64,000 nucleotides of DNA from an uncultured Caldilineaceae bacterium (GCA_951813625.1 CATOTS010000015.1:54931-118930), one strand, 5' to 3'; counted from the first letter of the stretch, positions 9,197 to 18,469 are shown. Program-made: numbers and translations. Notes: generated by a model from the letters alone, not told the origin.

Positions 9197-9607
9197 GTGC
9201 GGAAACAATTATTCGTTCTTGCGTTTGTAGCGATGCTTGTTGCCTTCAGTGTTTCACAAGTGTTTGCTCAGAGCGAGCTTACACTTGAAGGACTGGCAGA
9301 GCAGGTGGTATCACTTGTTCAGCGAGTAGAAGCGTTAGAATCGTTATGGGATGGGCCTGGGTCGGTCGCCCTAGATGGTGGCGGTTGCGTAATTGTGACG
9401 GGAACACTACAAAGGGAGACCGCCATCAAGTATTACGATCAGTTCGAAGAATTCCCGGACCGCATTCTAATAGAGACTGTCGCTATCCAACCAGAAGAAA
9501 ACAAGATCGCAGTTCTCTATACAACTTTATGGGGGTATGAATGGGCTTGGGAATACTGGATTGACTGTGAATTTGTAGGTAGCTCTGATTGGGAAAGAGA
9601 CGAGTAG
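9197..9607 (+). CDS. Small secreted protein, unknown function
   Basis: A 136-residue protein with a clear signal peptide: basic start (RKQ), hydrophobic LFVLAFVAMLVAFSVSQ and a probable cleavage after VFA. Residues 24-48 (LEGLAEQVVSLVQRVEAL) form a short heptad-like amphipathic helix, likely a coiled coil that could oligomerise the mature protein. The rest is acidic and aromatic, with single cysteines in GGGCVIV and WIDCEF that could form a disulphide. The GTG at 9197 is chosen because the signal peptide begins there and AGGGGG lies upstream; the ATG at 9104 falls inside the palindromic element. I do not recognise the family. Confidence 0.75.
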   Translation: MRKQLFVLAFVAMLVAFSVSQVFAQSELTLEGLAEQVVSLVQRVEALESLWDGPGSVALDGGGCVIVTGTLQRETAIKYYDQFEEFPDRILIETVAIQPEENKIAVLYTTLWGYEWAWEYWIDCEFVGSSDWERDE

Positions 9608-9677
9608 CCAAAACAGAATACTTCGAGGAGGGTAAAATATTGAAACTCCTTGGCGTAGTCGGGTTGGCTATCTGAGC

Positions 9678-10156
9678 TTGGCCCCAAAAACTGGACCACA
9701 AGCTAAGGGGTATAATGGAGCAATTCACCCGGCCTGTGGAGGGGCAGCACGATGGTCAAGAAACGGCGGCGCCACACGGCGGCCTACAAGTTTCGGATTG
9801 CGCTGGAAGCGCTTGAAGGCAACAAGACGATTGGCCAGCTGTACAGTGAGCACGAGACTCATCCCAAAATGATACAGGCCTGGAAACGGCGACTGCCGGA
9901 TGACGGGCCCTGCTTCAAGTGTGAGGACAGCCTTCTCACTCAGTAAGAGACGGCGCGTCAGCTGCATACCGGGCTGACAGGCTAATTCGACTCTTGCATC
10001 CATGAGAGACCGCATCAAGGTCCCGACTATCGCACGCCGGCGGAAGAGCACTTCGTGCTCCGTGGGCGGCAGACCGCCCGTTGCCGATCAGGACCGGCCG
10101 CATTCGCCTGAATGCGCCTTGTTTTTCCCATTTCGTGGTCTGACGATTGGGGCCAA
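9678..10156 (+). mobile_element. Internally deleted IS3 derivative, copy 1 (479 bp)
   Basis: Both ends match the IS3 element at 7707-8984. The interior keeps only the first 52 or so codons of orfA (MVKKRRRHTAAYKF up to RRLPDDGP), joined to a short new stretch (CFKCEDSLLTQ, stop) and then the last 180 bp or so of orfB. The copy at 15071-15547 has the same join and almost the same length (477 bp). The shared join shows that the deleted form itself has multiplied, so it behaves as a non-autonomous element using IS3 transposase supplied in trans. Confidence 0.8.
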
Positions 10157-10195
10157 TCATACCTCACAACCGTTTTGCTATGACTGCCTTCCAAG

Positions 10196-10729
10196 CTACC
10201 CGAGAAAATTGTCTCCAAACAACTCATAGAAGTCGCCGAATGATGTGAACTCCGGTTCGCCTTTTTGAAAACACTTTCCGCGAGTGACCCACATTCGTTC
10301 CAGCTTTTCGGAGAAGGAAGTCGCAATCACAGGGGTGAATCCTGGCTCCGCAAGCGAGCCCCAAAAGTTCCAGTAACAGTGACCTAGCCTCGAAGGGTCC
10401 AAGTCGATTGAGATATACTCGGCTCCAGCTGAATCTCCACGACCGATGATATACTAGGCCCAAGAAGGATCATCTCTCTTTTTGTCCAATTCTTCTGGAG
10501 AGTAATGATAAACTCCGACCCATGATTGTACACACTCATGCGGTGAGACAATGCGCGCCCAGACGTTTTCGTCATCGCCCAATGTCAGACCTCCACAAAG
10601 ACGGTAAAAGAGTTGGACGTCTTCTGGAAGGACATGCTCCTGCAGAGTTTCAGGTAGACTCGCAGGGGTTTCCATTTGACACTGCGGATTACCAGACATG
10701 CTCCTAAGTAAGTCGATCAGCTCACGCAT
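10196..10729 (-). pseudogene. SUKH (SMI1/KNR4) immunity gene with an in-frame amber codon
   Basis: The reading frame gives 177 codons split by TAG at 10454-10456. Before the stop: residues 1-91 with LPEDVQLFYRLCGGLTL at about 35-51, the SUKH core motif. After it, in the same frame, SIDLDPSRLGHCYW and FGDFYELFGDNFLG, the usual C-terminal half of the fold. The start at 10729 is supported by GGAGGAGG upstream. SUKH proteins are immunity proteins of polymorphic toxins. A single base change (for example from TGG or CAG) explains the loss. Read-through is possible but not supported. Confidence 0.75.
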
Positions 10730-10757
10730 ATTAAGCCTCCTCCAGTCTAAAAAGAGT

Positions 10758-11744
10758 TCAATTTGAGACCAAGAATTTTTCGTAATCTGAGTCGAGTTCG
10801 AATTTGGGCCAAAGACGATATACCAGGGAGGCTGAGTCGCGATTGATGCGATCGATGAAGGCTTTGCAAGCGTCAAAGAGGTGGCGCATCGATTCGCGGC
10901 AGTGGTTGCGTGTCACCTCTTCTCGCATCCATTTCCAGAGACCTTCGATCGGGTTCAGGTCGGGACTGTAAGCGGGCAAAGGGATGAGAGTGAAGTCCAG
11001 TTTGGCTGCGGCAGCCTGTACGAAGTTGGCCCGAGGCCAAGGGGCGCCGCCCCAAATGATGACGATGGCGCCGGGCGCATCGGCCAGCCAGGCAGCCATG
11101 CGCTGCAAGAACTGAATCGTATGCTCTTTGTTGCAGGGACCCTCGTTCCAAATGAAGCACTGACCCTCAGCAAAGTCGTAGGCGCCATACCAGTTAATAC
11201 GGTGTACGAGCGGCGCCGAGTCACTCAGTTGCCAGGCTGGTTTGCCCTTGGCCGCCCAGGTGTAGCCTACGTCCATGTCGCGATGGATGTGTGCTTCATC
11301 GATATAGATCAGACGTCTCTGCGACCGCCATACCTGTTCATACAGTTGGTGGAACTGTTGCAAAAAGTCAACTCGTCTGTGCGGGTCGGTTTTCTTGGGC
11401 AGTTTTTGGCATAGCTTCCAACCCAGGTGCGCCGCACACAAAGTGCGGTGCAGTGCACTGCGGCCGATCTCTCGAGCCCAGCTACAGGCCGTCGTCTGCC
11501 CACTCGCTATCATCAGCAATGCCAGAAAACGCTCGCGACTGCGCGCATGTTCAGCTTCCACCGACAAGATGGGCAAATCGGACAAAGACTGGCCCCATTT
11601 CGCCAAATCCGGTCGAATTATCGTTTCCCTCCATCCTTTGTACGGAAGTCGGTCCGATCCTTCTATCACATCTTGCCTACCAGGAGCAAGACTCTTGGTT
11701 TCATTAGGGAAATACTTTAGAGAGCGAAAATGACCACTGGGCAA
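10758..11744 (-). pseudogene. IS630-family transposase, internally deleted and catalytically mutated
   Basis: The frame has 328 codons. Residues 50-90 (IIRPDLAKWGQSLS, ERFLALLMIASGQ, WAREIGR) match the N-terminal helix-turn-helix arm of IS630 transposases. The following 60 or so residues of the second DNA-binding part are missing, so GR joins SALHRTLCAAHLGWK. In the DDE domain, the first Asp is present (IYIDEAHIH) and the Glu is present (PDLNPIEGLWKWM). The second catalytic Asp of the expected LDNAxxH is lost: the sequence reads IIWGGAPWP. It cannot transpose. No start codon with a good ribosome binding site is visible. Confidence 0.7.
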
Positions 11745-11749
11745 TCAGG

Positions 11750-11925
11750 GCCGCGGCGTAGCAGGCGCGACTGGGCTTTACGGCTGTACTGAGTGCAGTG
11801 AGAGATGTGCCGCCGAGGTGATCGCCGTGCAAGAGAAAGAGAGAGTTGCCGCGCTAAATCGCGAAACTTAGGCCGTGGCAGAGGAAGTGTGTGGAGAAAC
11901 CCGGCAATAGGAAGCATTTCTTTTC
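11750..11925 (-). pseudogene. RHS core fragment beside the IS630 remnant
   Basis: Reading leftward, one frame gives RGNSLFLLHGDHLGGTSLTAL. This matches the RHS core segment RGNTLYHLHGDHLSSTSLTT encoded at about 13755-13850. Upstream and downstream frames are closed. It appears to be a leftover of a second RHS gene or a duplicated tail, cut off by the IS630 sequence that begins at 11744. Confidence 0.5.
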
Positions 11926-12675
11926 CTACTTCTTCGAGCGTTTGCGACCCTTTCTCGGCCTGCGCCGCACATGTTCGACGCCGAAGTAGCTCTGCACCTC
12001 CCGCACGACCGCGACAGGGCCGGTCCCCGCCAGGCTGGATGTCAGGACATAGAGCAGACCCCCGTCATCCAGTCCCTCATGCTTCCAGCCGGGCGCTTGC
12101 ATGAGAAATTCCTGGCCCAGCTTGTTCACATACGCAGGTCCGAAAAAGTTGGCCCAATAGACATGGGAAAGTTTGAGTTTCTCCACGTCATGCCAAGTCG
12201 TATAACCTGTCGTCTCAGGCCGCCAATAAGGGCCGCGTTCGATCCAACCGAACTGCGGCTGCGTTGCCTGATACAGTCGTTCTCCCAAGTGCAAAAAGCG
12301 TTGCGCGTGATGCTCCGCATCGTCCTTAGCGGTAAACATAGCTGTTTCGAAGGCTGTCGCGAGAATCCACGATTTTTCAACTTTGTCGCCACCCAACAGG
12401 GTCCAGTTAATGTCAAAATAAAGTACTATTTCACTGTGACGGTCAAGGGCGAAAAATCCTAAATGGCGTAAACCGTAAGCGATGTTCATCTTTTCAAGAG
12501 CTTCCTGATCGTAGTATTCTGATATGAGTACGTCATTCTCTTGGTTGCGCCAGGCCATAATGCCACTAACCTTAAATCCTGAATCTTGTACCACATCCAA
12601 GATTTGTTCCAGACTGCCGCTAGTGCCCACACGAGGACATTCGAAGAATCGCAGTGATGCAGGATTGCTGCCCAT
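11926..12675 (-). CDS. Immunity-like protein with NFFGPxYV motif (249 aa)
   Basis: A soluble 249-residue protein, homologous to the 352-residue product at 4989-6047 through HVYWANFFGPAYVNKLG at residues 171-187 and GLDDGGLLYVL after it. It ends in a strongly basic tail (RRRPRKGRKRSKK). The ATG at 12673-12675 is chosen over one six codons upstream because AAAGGAGA is correctly spaced before it. It lies directly downstream of the nuclease-domain end of a broken RHS toxin, the usual place for the cognate immunity gene. The toxin is dead but this gene is intact, so it may be kept as protection against related toxins. Imm52 is a guess. Confidence 0.75.
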   Translation of the reverse strand: MGSNPASLRFFECPRVGTSGSLEQILDVVQDSGFKVSGIMAWRNQENDVLISEYYDQEALEKMNIAYGLRHLGFFALDRHSEIVLYFDINWTLLGGDKVEKSWILATAFETAMFTAKDDAEHHAQRFLHLGERLYQATQPQFGWIERGPYWRPETTGYTTWHDVEKLKLSHVYWANFFGPAYVNKLGQEFLMQAPGWKHEGLDDGGLLYVLTSSLAGTGPVAVVREVQSYFGVEHVRRRPRKGRKRSKK

Positions 12676-12817
12676 GAGAGAATCTCCTTTCATATTGCAA
12701 GAGGCAGGCTTGAGTATTCACATCAGACACATACAAGACATTGTCGCATCATTCTACACACAGCCCCATGGAGTTTCCGTATTTTGCACCTACAAATACA
12801 TGTCGGGCCGAATCATT

Positions 12818-14320
12818 TCATTTGAAGACTTCAACCATTACCTTATGTTTCTCCAGGAATTGGCGTACTTCATCAGGCACTTGCTCCTTGAATACAAACT
12901 TGACTGAATCGGTCTCCTATAAGTATGCCTTTGCCTGAGCAAGCAACCTCGCTTTTGTAATCTTCATGCCACGTTCACTCCTATAGAAGGGACTGTTCCA
13001 ATTGTAGTTCTTGACCTCTGCAAACACGTTCCCCTTGAGAACGAAATCAATCTCCCTGTATTTGCCGACAGGACGTCGAGCCTCAACTATTTCATCTTTG
13101 AACCGAATTGCATAATCCAGCTCGCCTTCAAGCCCTTTCACCAGATTCCAGTTCGCTTTGCCTGTCTTCTTGATAGTTATACTGCTGAAGTCCTTCATTA
13201 TTTTGGTCGCCCCGGGTATATCCGCGACGCGCACGTATTTCCACCCCAACTTAAGAAGATTATGTTTGGCAATGACCCTCCCAAATTCATAGGCAGCATC
13301 TGCCACCTGTATGGCCTCGTCAGTCATATCAGGGGCTTTGCCGCCATACCTGATATACGAGACGACAGAGGGAATTCCGGGCAGTAGACCAACAAAATCG
13401 CCTGCCAGATAGAGGGCATTGGTCAGGGTGGGTTGGTTTACAAAGGTCCTAAAACTGATGACAAAAACACAGCGTCAGAAATGTCCCATGGAAAATGGCC
13501 CTATTCGTCTTGAAAACGCAGCGGATTGTTGCGGGCGCAATTGAAACGGTTGTAATCGATCACTATTTCGGCATCGGGAAAAATCGAATCCGGCGAGATG
13601 AATGTGCCGAGCGCGGGTTCGTAGTAGCGGGCATTGTCGTATATCAGGCCCGTCGCGTCGGACTTCTGCCCGGCGAACGTGTGGTCAGTCTTGAGGTCGT
13701 CGGACGAACTGCGCTCGACGCCGTAGCCGGAGTAGGAGCGGCTGGCGGTCTCAGCTGAGTTACGGGTGGTGAGGGATGTGCTGCTGAGGTGGTCGCCGTG
13801 CAGGTGGTAGAGGGTGTTGCCGCGCTTGACGGCGATGCGCATGCTGCCGAAAGTGTAGTAGCTTATTGCGGTGGTGCGGCCTCTAGCGACCTCCTCCTCG
13901 TAGTGGGCGAAGAAAGTATAGGTGGTGGTATTGCCGCTAGTTTTTTGACGCGCGTGCCCTTGACGCCGTACCAGTAGCGATCGAGCAGGTTGCCTTGGTC
14001 GTCCTGCACCTGCGAGAGGCGGTTCTCCGCGTCCCACACCAGAGTCTGCTGGTCGGCGAGGCCCTTGCTGCGCACGGTCATGTTGCCGTTTGCTCAGCCT
14101 GCGCGCAGTGTCCGCCAGATGGAGTGCGCTCAGGCTTCGGTCGTAGTCGAAACGGTCGGCGATGCGATGCGGTCAACCGCGTGGAAGAGGCCGCTGTCGC
14201 CGTAGCTCTGACCGTTGAAGGAGGTCAGTCGATTGGCCGCGTCGTAGCTGCTGATCCTGCCTTAGGCGTTGGTCAGGCGGCGGCGGTCATAAAGTCGATG
14301 CAGTGAGCGTGCGCCTCAGT
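12818..14320 (-). pseudogene. RHS-repeat toxin with C-terminal PD-(D/E)XK-type nuclease domain, multiply broken
   Basis: Read leftward, the pieces form the end of an RHS toxin. They are YDAANRLTSFNGQSYGDSG (about 14.2 kb); WDAENRLSQVQDDQGNLLDR (14.0 kb); the RHS core GLIYDNARYYEPALGTF (13.6 kb); a pre-toxin hydrophobic stretch ALYLAGDFVGLLPGIP; and a nuclease domain with EGELDYAIR and REIDFVLKGNVFAEVKNY, giving the D...E-x-K active-site pattern. Lesions are a frameshift in an A run near 13944, a TAG after FQDE at 13498-13500, a second frameshift near 13445, and a TAG at 12917-12919 after AKAYL. In-frame sequence (VKFVFKEQVPDEV...) continues past the last one to 12818. RHS toxins act in contact-dependent competition; this one cannot be made whole. 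Confidence 0.75.
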
Positions 14321-14332
14321 CTGGGCGGTTGC

Positions 14333-15223
14333 TCAACCCTCTCCGCCCGGTTCTCCTTCCTTATCAAATTCCCAGTGGCAGGTAGCGCCCCTCACTTCCA
14401 ATTCAGTCGATTCAAGCGAGCCGGGCCACGGCCTGAGACGACACAGAACTCTTGCTCGTTCATCAGGATCTTCACCGATTAGATCCTTGTTGGGGACCTT
14501 GTCCCCAGGTGTGCCTGGCTCGACAACTCGAAACATCTTCATCCGGAACCCAGGCGTAATGGCTTCCGGCGGTTGTGAGAACCATAATGTGACCCAACTC
14601 TCGACCACGAATCCCTTTTCCAAATACCAGAAACCCACGTTGACGCCTTCTCCCTCAGGTGCGATCCAGGGATTATATTCATAGTAATCCGGAGGCCCTA
14701 GACAGTCGATTATGAAGAACGATGTAGGTTCTGGAATGCTCCAACTGCCTCTCACAAATGTGAGTTGCCGTTCTGCTCCAAATTGCGCAACATAGCCCAA
14801 TCTATTGTTGTCGTCCCACCAACGCACTTGGCGTCCGGAATTGCTTAGCTTGTCGATCAGCACCTCTTCCTTGTCGATGCCCCATAGGCTTGCCACGGTG
14901 GTGGCAACATCTTCTGGCGAATCGACGCCGAAGCCAAACTCTTGCCAGCGGGCCTCCGCAAACACAGCACATGCAGACGGGGGCGGTGTTACGGGAATGG
15001 CTAAGTGCGACTCATAGCAGCCGGTGAGAATGAAGAGAAACGCGAATACGATAATGAGAATCTTGAAGTGGGTCCCAATGTTTGGACCACAGAAATGGAC
15101 AAATAAAGTGCATCCAGGCGGATGCAGCTGGCTCTGAGCGGCAACGGGCGGTCTGCCGCCATCAGAGTACGAAAGGCTTTTGAACTGGAGTTCGATAGTT
15201 GAGACTTTGATACGGTCGCTCAT
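14333..15223 (-). CDS. Putative lipoprotein whose N-terminus is fused to an IS3 end
   Basis: The frame encodes 296 residues. The first 50 or so (MSDRIKVSTIE to CGPNIGT) lie inside the deleted IS3 copy at 15071-15547. From HFKILIIVFAFLFILTGCYES the sequence looks like a native lipoprotein signal with lipobox LTGC. There is no start codon between the IS end and the hydrophobic stretch, so the original start and ribosome binding site seem to have been removed by the insertion. The mature part (SACAVFAEARWQEF, DSPEDVATTVASLWGID) is soluble, with several Trp and Cys; I do not recognise it. Expression is uncertain. Confidence 0.6.
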   Translation of the reverse strand: MSDRIKVSTIELQFKSLSYSDGGRPPVAAQSQLHPPGCTLFVHFCGPNIGTHFKILIIVFAFLFILTGCYESHLAIPVTPPPSACAVFAEARWQEFGFGVDSPEDVATTVASLWGIDKEEVLIDKLSNSGRQVRWWDDNNRLGYVAQFGAERQLTFVRGSWSIPEPTSFFIIDCLGPPDYYEYNPWIAPEGEGVNVGFWYLEKGFVVESWVTLWFSQPPEAITPGFRMKMFRVVEPGTPGDKVPNKDLIGEDPDERARVLCRLRPWPGSLESTELEVRGATCHWEFDKEGEPGGEG

Positions 15224-15547
15224 GATTGTAGAAGTCGAAATAGGCGGTCAGTCCGGTATGCAGCTGACGCGCAGTCTCTTACTGAGTGAGAAGACTGTCC
15301 TCGCACTTGAAGCAGGGCCCGCCATCCGGCAGTTGCCGCTTCCAGGCCCGTATCATGTTGGGATGAACCTCGTGCTCACTCGATAACTGGCCAATCGTCT
15401 TGCTGCCTTCAAGCGCTTCCAGCGCAATCCGAAACTTGTAGGCCGCCGTGCGGCGCCGCCGTTTCTTGACCATCGTTCTGCCCCCCCACAGGCTGGGTGA
15501 ACTGCTCCATAATACACCTTAGCTTGTGGTCCAGTTTTTGGGGCCAA
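15071..15547 (-). mobile_element. Internally deleted IS3 derivative, copy 2 (477 bp)
   Basis: In the reverse orientation to the other two copies, it has TTGGCCCCAAAAACTGGACC at the right end and a degenerate TTGGGACC-related end at the left. It keeps codons 1-51 or so of orfA (MVKKRRRRTAAYKF to RQLPDGGP), then the same join CFKCEDSLLTQ-stop as copy 1, then the orfB tail (LTAYFDFYNHERPYQSLNY). Its left end abuts the lipoprotein coding region. Confidence 0.8.
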
Positions 15548-15574
15548 GCTGACTCAATTCCCCTGTGCACTAAA

Positions 15575-17065
15575 CTACCATCCCAGTGGAGGCGCGTCCC
15601 GATCGATCAGGCGTAATACCACGACTTTGGTCTTTTCGGTGGCGCCGCGCTCTTCAGAATGCAACTGTGTTTCAGCAAGAAAGACGTAGCCGTTCCGTAC
15701 AGCGACATCAGCGACACCCCAGATACGCTCGCCCGTTTCCTTATCTTTGTTTATATAGCCAATCAGGACCGGCTTGTCCGGATCGGCGACGTCGAAAACC
15801 TGCAGATTCTCGACATAAGTATTGCCCATCGCCCAGCCTGCATAGTAGTTTAGCTCATACACGTAGGCCAACCCGTCTTCTACCGCTTTCGTGCTCGCCA
15901 AATCCGGCGCGTTTTCCCAACCAACGATAACCGGGCTGACGGGTTCGGACACATCCACGATGGCCATGTTCGTTGTTCCAAGCGCGGTAGTCAGGTAAAC
16001 GTAACCCGGAACCGCCAATATTGCACCAAGCGATGGTTGTACTTCCCCCGTCGGAACATCGTGGTAGCCATGCCGAAAGTTGACGCCGAATTCCGCCGCA
16101 GGTAGAAATGCGACCGGCATCGGCTCTTCCAGACTGCTGACGTCGATAATCCACAGCCCCCCATCTTCGCAGACGGTGGTAAAACTGCCCCCTTGATTGA
16201 CCAGCAGATAAAGGAATCCATTCTCGACGGCAACGCCGTCGATGCTTGCACTGGTACAAGAATTGGAGGCAACCAGTTCGGGGTCTTTGTGGGCCATGAA
16301 GGAGCCGATCCCCTTCTCAGCTGCCAGCTGGCGGGGCGTTGGCGGTGTGAATCCCGGCTCCTTGTCTTTAGAACGGGGCAAAAGCCGGCTTTGCGGCGGC
16401 GTGTAGGCGCCTGTCGGAGTGAGGTTGAACGGATCTGTCGCATCCCAGATTTCGATGGTGCCGACGACCGTTCGAATGTAGAGATAGTTGTCTTGTGCTG
16501 CCACTACTTCACCGTACACCTCTTCAAATGGCAGCTCGAATGCCAGTTCAGGCGCCGCCGGTTGCCGGGCGTCGACAACCATCAACCCAATGTCGTCAGG
16601 CTTGTTGGACCTGCGAGCAATGAAAGAGACGTAGGCAAATCCATTCATTGTAACGATGTACACGTAAGTCGCTTCATTGGGCAGCCCCCCTGGGTCAAGC
16701 CTTCCGATGAGAGCGAGATCTGTCGGGTCGCTCACATCGACAAACAGGACACCCCCCCTCTCGGTTGTAACAGCGAGCGTTGTGTCGTTCAAGAAGGTCA
16801 TGCTTTTCGACGAAGCAATGTCATGATCGTCGCGATCTTCTTCCAGTATCAGGCGGCCTACCAACTCTACATTATGCTGATGATCCGTTGTATCGAAGAC
16901 AAAGTTGCTGGCGTTGCTGTATTCATTGCAACCGCTGAGCCAGGCGATCAACACAGCGGTACACAAGGCGGTCCGGGCCCTCTGTTCAATAGGCCGCCGT
17001 ATCCTGCGTAGACTTTCTTGTGCGATTAGACAGACCGGCCCTCTGGACAGCTTGCTCACAGTCAT
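15575..17065 (-). CDS. LVIVD-repeat lipoprotein
   Basis: A 496-residue exported protein. Residues 30-46 hold a hydrophobic segment ending in a lipobox-like LSGC. The rest is a chain of beta-propeller-like repeats of the LVIVD type, each with a VDVSDP-like turn: LFVDVSDPTDLALIG, LMVVDARQPAAP, IEIWDATDPFNLTP, LWIIDVSSLEEP, MAIVDVSEPVSPVIVG and LQVFDVADPDKPVLIG. Such proteins are predicted surface-exposed propellers; substrates are unknown. The ATG at 17063-17065 follows AAAAGGAGA. It appears to be a single gene, separated from the acyl-CoA dehydrogenase upstream by 264 bp in which I see nothing. Confidence 0.85.
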   Translation of the reverse strand: MTVSKLSRGPVCLIAQESLRRIRRPIEQRARTALCTAVLIAWLSGCNEYSNASNFVFDTTDHQHNVELVGRLILEEDRDDHDIASSKSMTFLNDTTLAVTTERGGVLFVDVSDPTDLALIGRLDPGGLPNEATYVYIVTMNGFAYVSFIARRSNKPDDIGLMVVDARQPAAPELAFELPFEEVYGEVVAAQDNYLYIRTVVGTIEIWDATDPFNLTPTGAYTPPQSRLLPRSKDKEPGFTPPTPRQLAAEKGIGSFMAHKDPELVASNSCTSASIDGVAVENGFLYLLVNQGGSFTTVCEDGGLWIIDVSSLEEPMPVAFLPAAEFGVNFRHGYHDVPTGEVQPSLGAILAVPGYVYLTTALGTTNMAIVDVSEPVSPVIVGWENAPDLASTKAVEDGLAYVYELNYYAGWAMGNTYVENLQVFDVADPDKPVLIGYINKDKETGERIWGVADVAVRNGYVFLAETQLHSEERGATEKTKVVVLRLIDRDAPPLGW

Positions 17066-17329
17066 AATCGTGTCTCCTTTTGCGGGGCAAATACAGGCGG
17101 ACGCGCCGCAGGGAAGGTCATGTTTTTCGAGTCTTGGCGCAAAGCCGCCAGGCCCGGCCTTCTATGGGCGCGTGACTCCCGGCGGCGGAGGGTGGCTGGG
17201 CTCGCCTTAGCGGACGTGGAGTCTTGACTGCCGCGGCCGGGCGCCGGTGGCCAGGAACAGCGGGGGAAAGTGGACAGGAACTGCAATCGGGCGGGCGCCG
17301 GTTGCAGAATGGATGGATGGGCGCAGACT

Positions 17330-18469
17330 CTAGCGGTTGCGGTAGAGTTCGCGTGAGATGATCATCTGCTGGATCTGGGTTGTGCCTTCGTAGATCTGGT
17401 AGATTTTTGCGTCGCGCATGAGTTTTTCCACCGGGTATTCGCGGCTGTAGCCGTTGCCGCCGAAGACCTGCACGGCGTCGGTGGCGTTTTTCATGGCGGC
17501 CTCAGCGCAGTAGGCCTTGGCGATAGAGGCGGACATAGTATTGCGGACGCCCTGGTCGACCTCCCAGGCGGCTTTGTAGGCGAGGAGGCGTGCGGCTTCG
17601 ACGCGAATTGCCATGTCGGCCAGCATAAAGCCGACTCCTTGAAATTGGGCGATGGGCTGGCCAAAGGCGGTGCGCTCGCCGGCGTAGCCGACGGCCTCGT
17701 CCAGCGCGCGCCAGGCAACGCCGACCGCGGCGGTGGCGACGCCGGGGCGGCTAATGTCGAAGGCCTGCATGGCGATTCTGAAGCCGTCGCCCTCTTCACC
17801 GAGCCGGTTGGCGGCCGGCACCTCGACATTCTCAAAGAAGACCTGGCAGGCCTGGGCGGCGTGCTGCCCCATTTTCTTGAGCGGCTGGCTGGTGCTTACG
17901 CCCGGCCAGTCGCGTTCGACAATGAAGCAGCTCATGCCGTTGTGGCCGGCCTCGGGATCGGTCTTGGCGAAGACGGCAAAGAAGCTGGCGACCGGGCCGT
18001 CGGTAATCCACGTCTTGAGGCCGTTGAGCAGGTATGAATCCCCCTGGCGAACGGCCGCGGCCTTGATCCCTGCCACATCGGAACCGGCGTCGGGCTCTGT
18101 CACGCAGTAGGCGGCCACCTTACCCTCGTCCGCGATCCAGGGCAGGTAGCGGCGTTTCTGCTCGTCGCTGCCTGCGATCAAGAGGGGCAGTATGGCCAGC
18201 TGGTTCAGCATGAGCGCGGTCTGGATACCGGAGCAGCCATAGGCCATTGCTTCCGAGATGACGCACTCCTCGAGTGCGGTGGCGCCCATGCCGCCGTACT
18301 CTTCGGGGATATTAAGGTTGATGAGGCCGACCTCGCGCGCTTTGTCGAATATGTCCCAGGGCCATTTGTCGGACTGATCGTAGTGTTCGGCGCGGGGGAT
18401 GATTTCACGGGTAGTGAAGTCGATCGCCAGTTCGCGCAGCATCTTGACATCTTCGGGAAGTTCGTACAT
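17330..18469 (-). CDS. Acyl-CoA dehydrogenase
   Basis: A 379-residue cytoplasmic flavoenzyme, the usual length. It oxidises acyl-CoA to trans-2-enoyl-CoA with FAD and passes electrons to ETF. Signatures are YCVTEPDAGSD at about residues 121-131, the FAD-binding QVFGGNGYSREYPVEKLMRD near 339-358, and the catalytic glutamate in IYEGTTQIQQ (about E361). The specific chain length or branched substrate cannot be told from sequence. It is divergently transcribed from the SIS-domain gene, with about 104 bp between the starts, so the two promoters lie back to back. No partner beta-oxidation gene is adjacent. Confidence 0.92.
   Translation of the reverse strand: MYELPEDVKMLRELAIDFTTREIIPRAEHYDQSDKWPWDIFDKAREVGLINLNIPEEYGGMGATALEECVISEAMAYGCSGIQTALMLNQLAILPLLIAGSDEQKRRYLPWIADEGKVAAYCVTEPDAGSDVAGIKAAAVRQGDSYLLNGLKTWITDGPVASFFAVFAKTDPEAGHNGMSCFIVERDWPGVSTSQPLKKMGQHAAQACQVFFENVEVPAANRLGEEGDGFRIAMQAFDISRPGVATAAVGVAWRALDEAVGYAGERTAFGQPIAQFQGVGFMLADMAIRVEAARLLAYKAAWEVDQGVRNTMSASIAKAYCAEAAMKNATDAVQVFGGNGYSREYPVEKLMRDAKIYQIYEGTTQIQQMIISRELYRNR

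Noticed and set aside
7522..13500. Genome-wide reassignment of TAG
   Set aside because: serS and the penicillin acylase gene end with TAG at the expected protein end, so TAG functions as a stop here.
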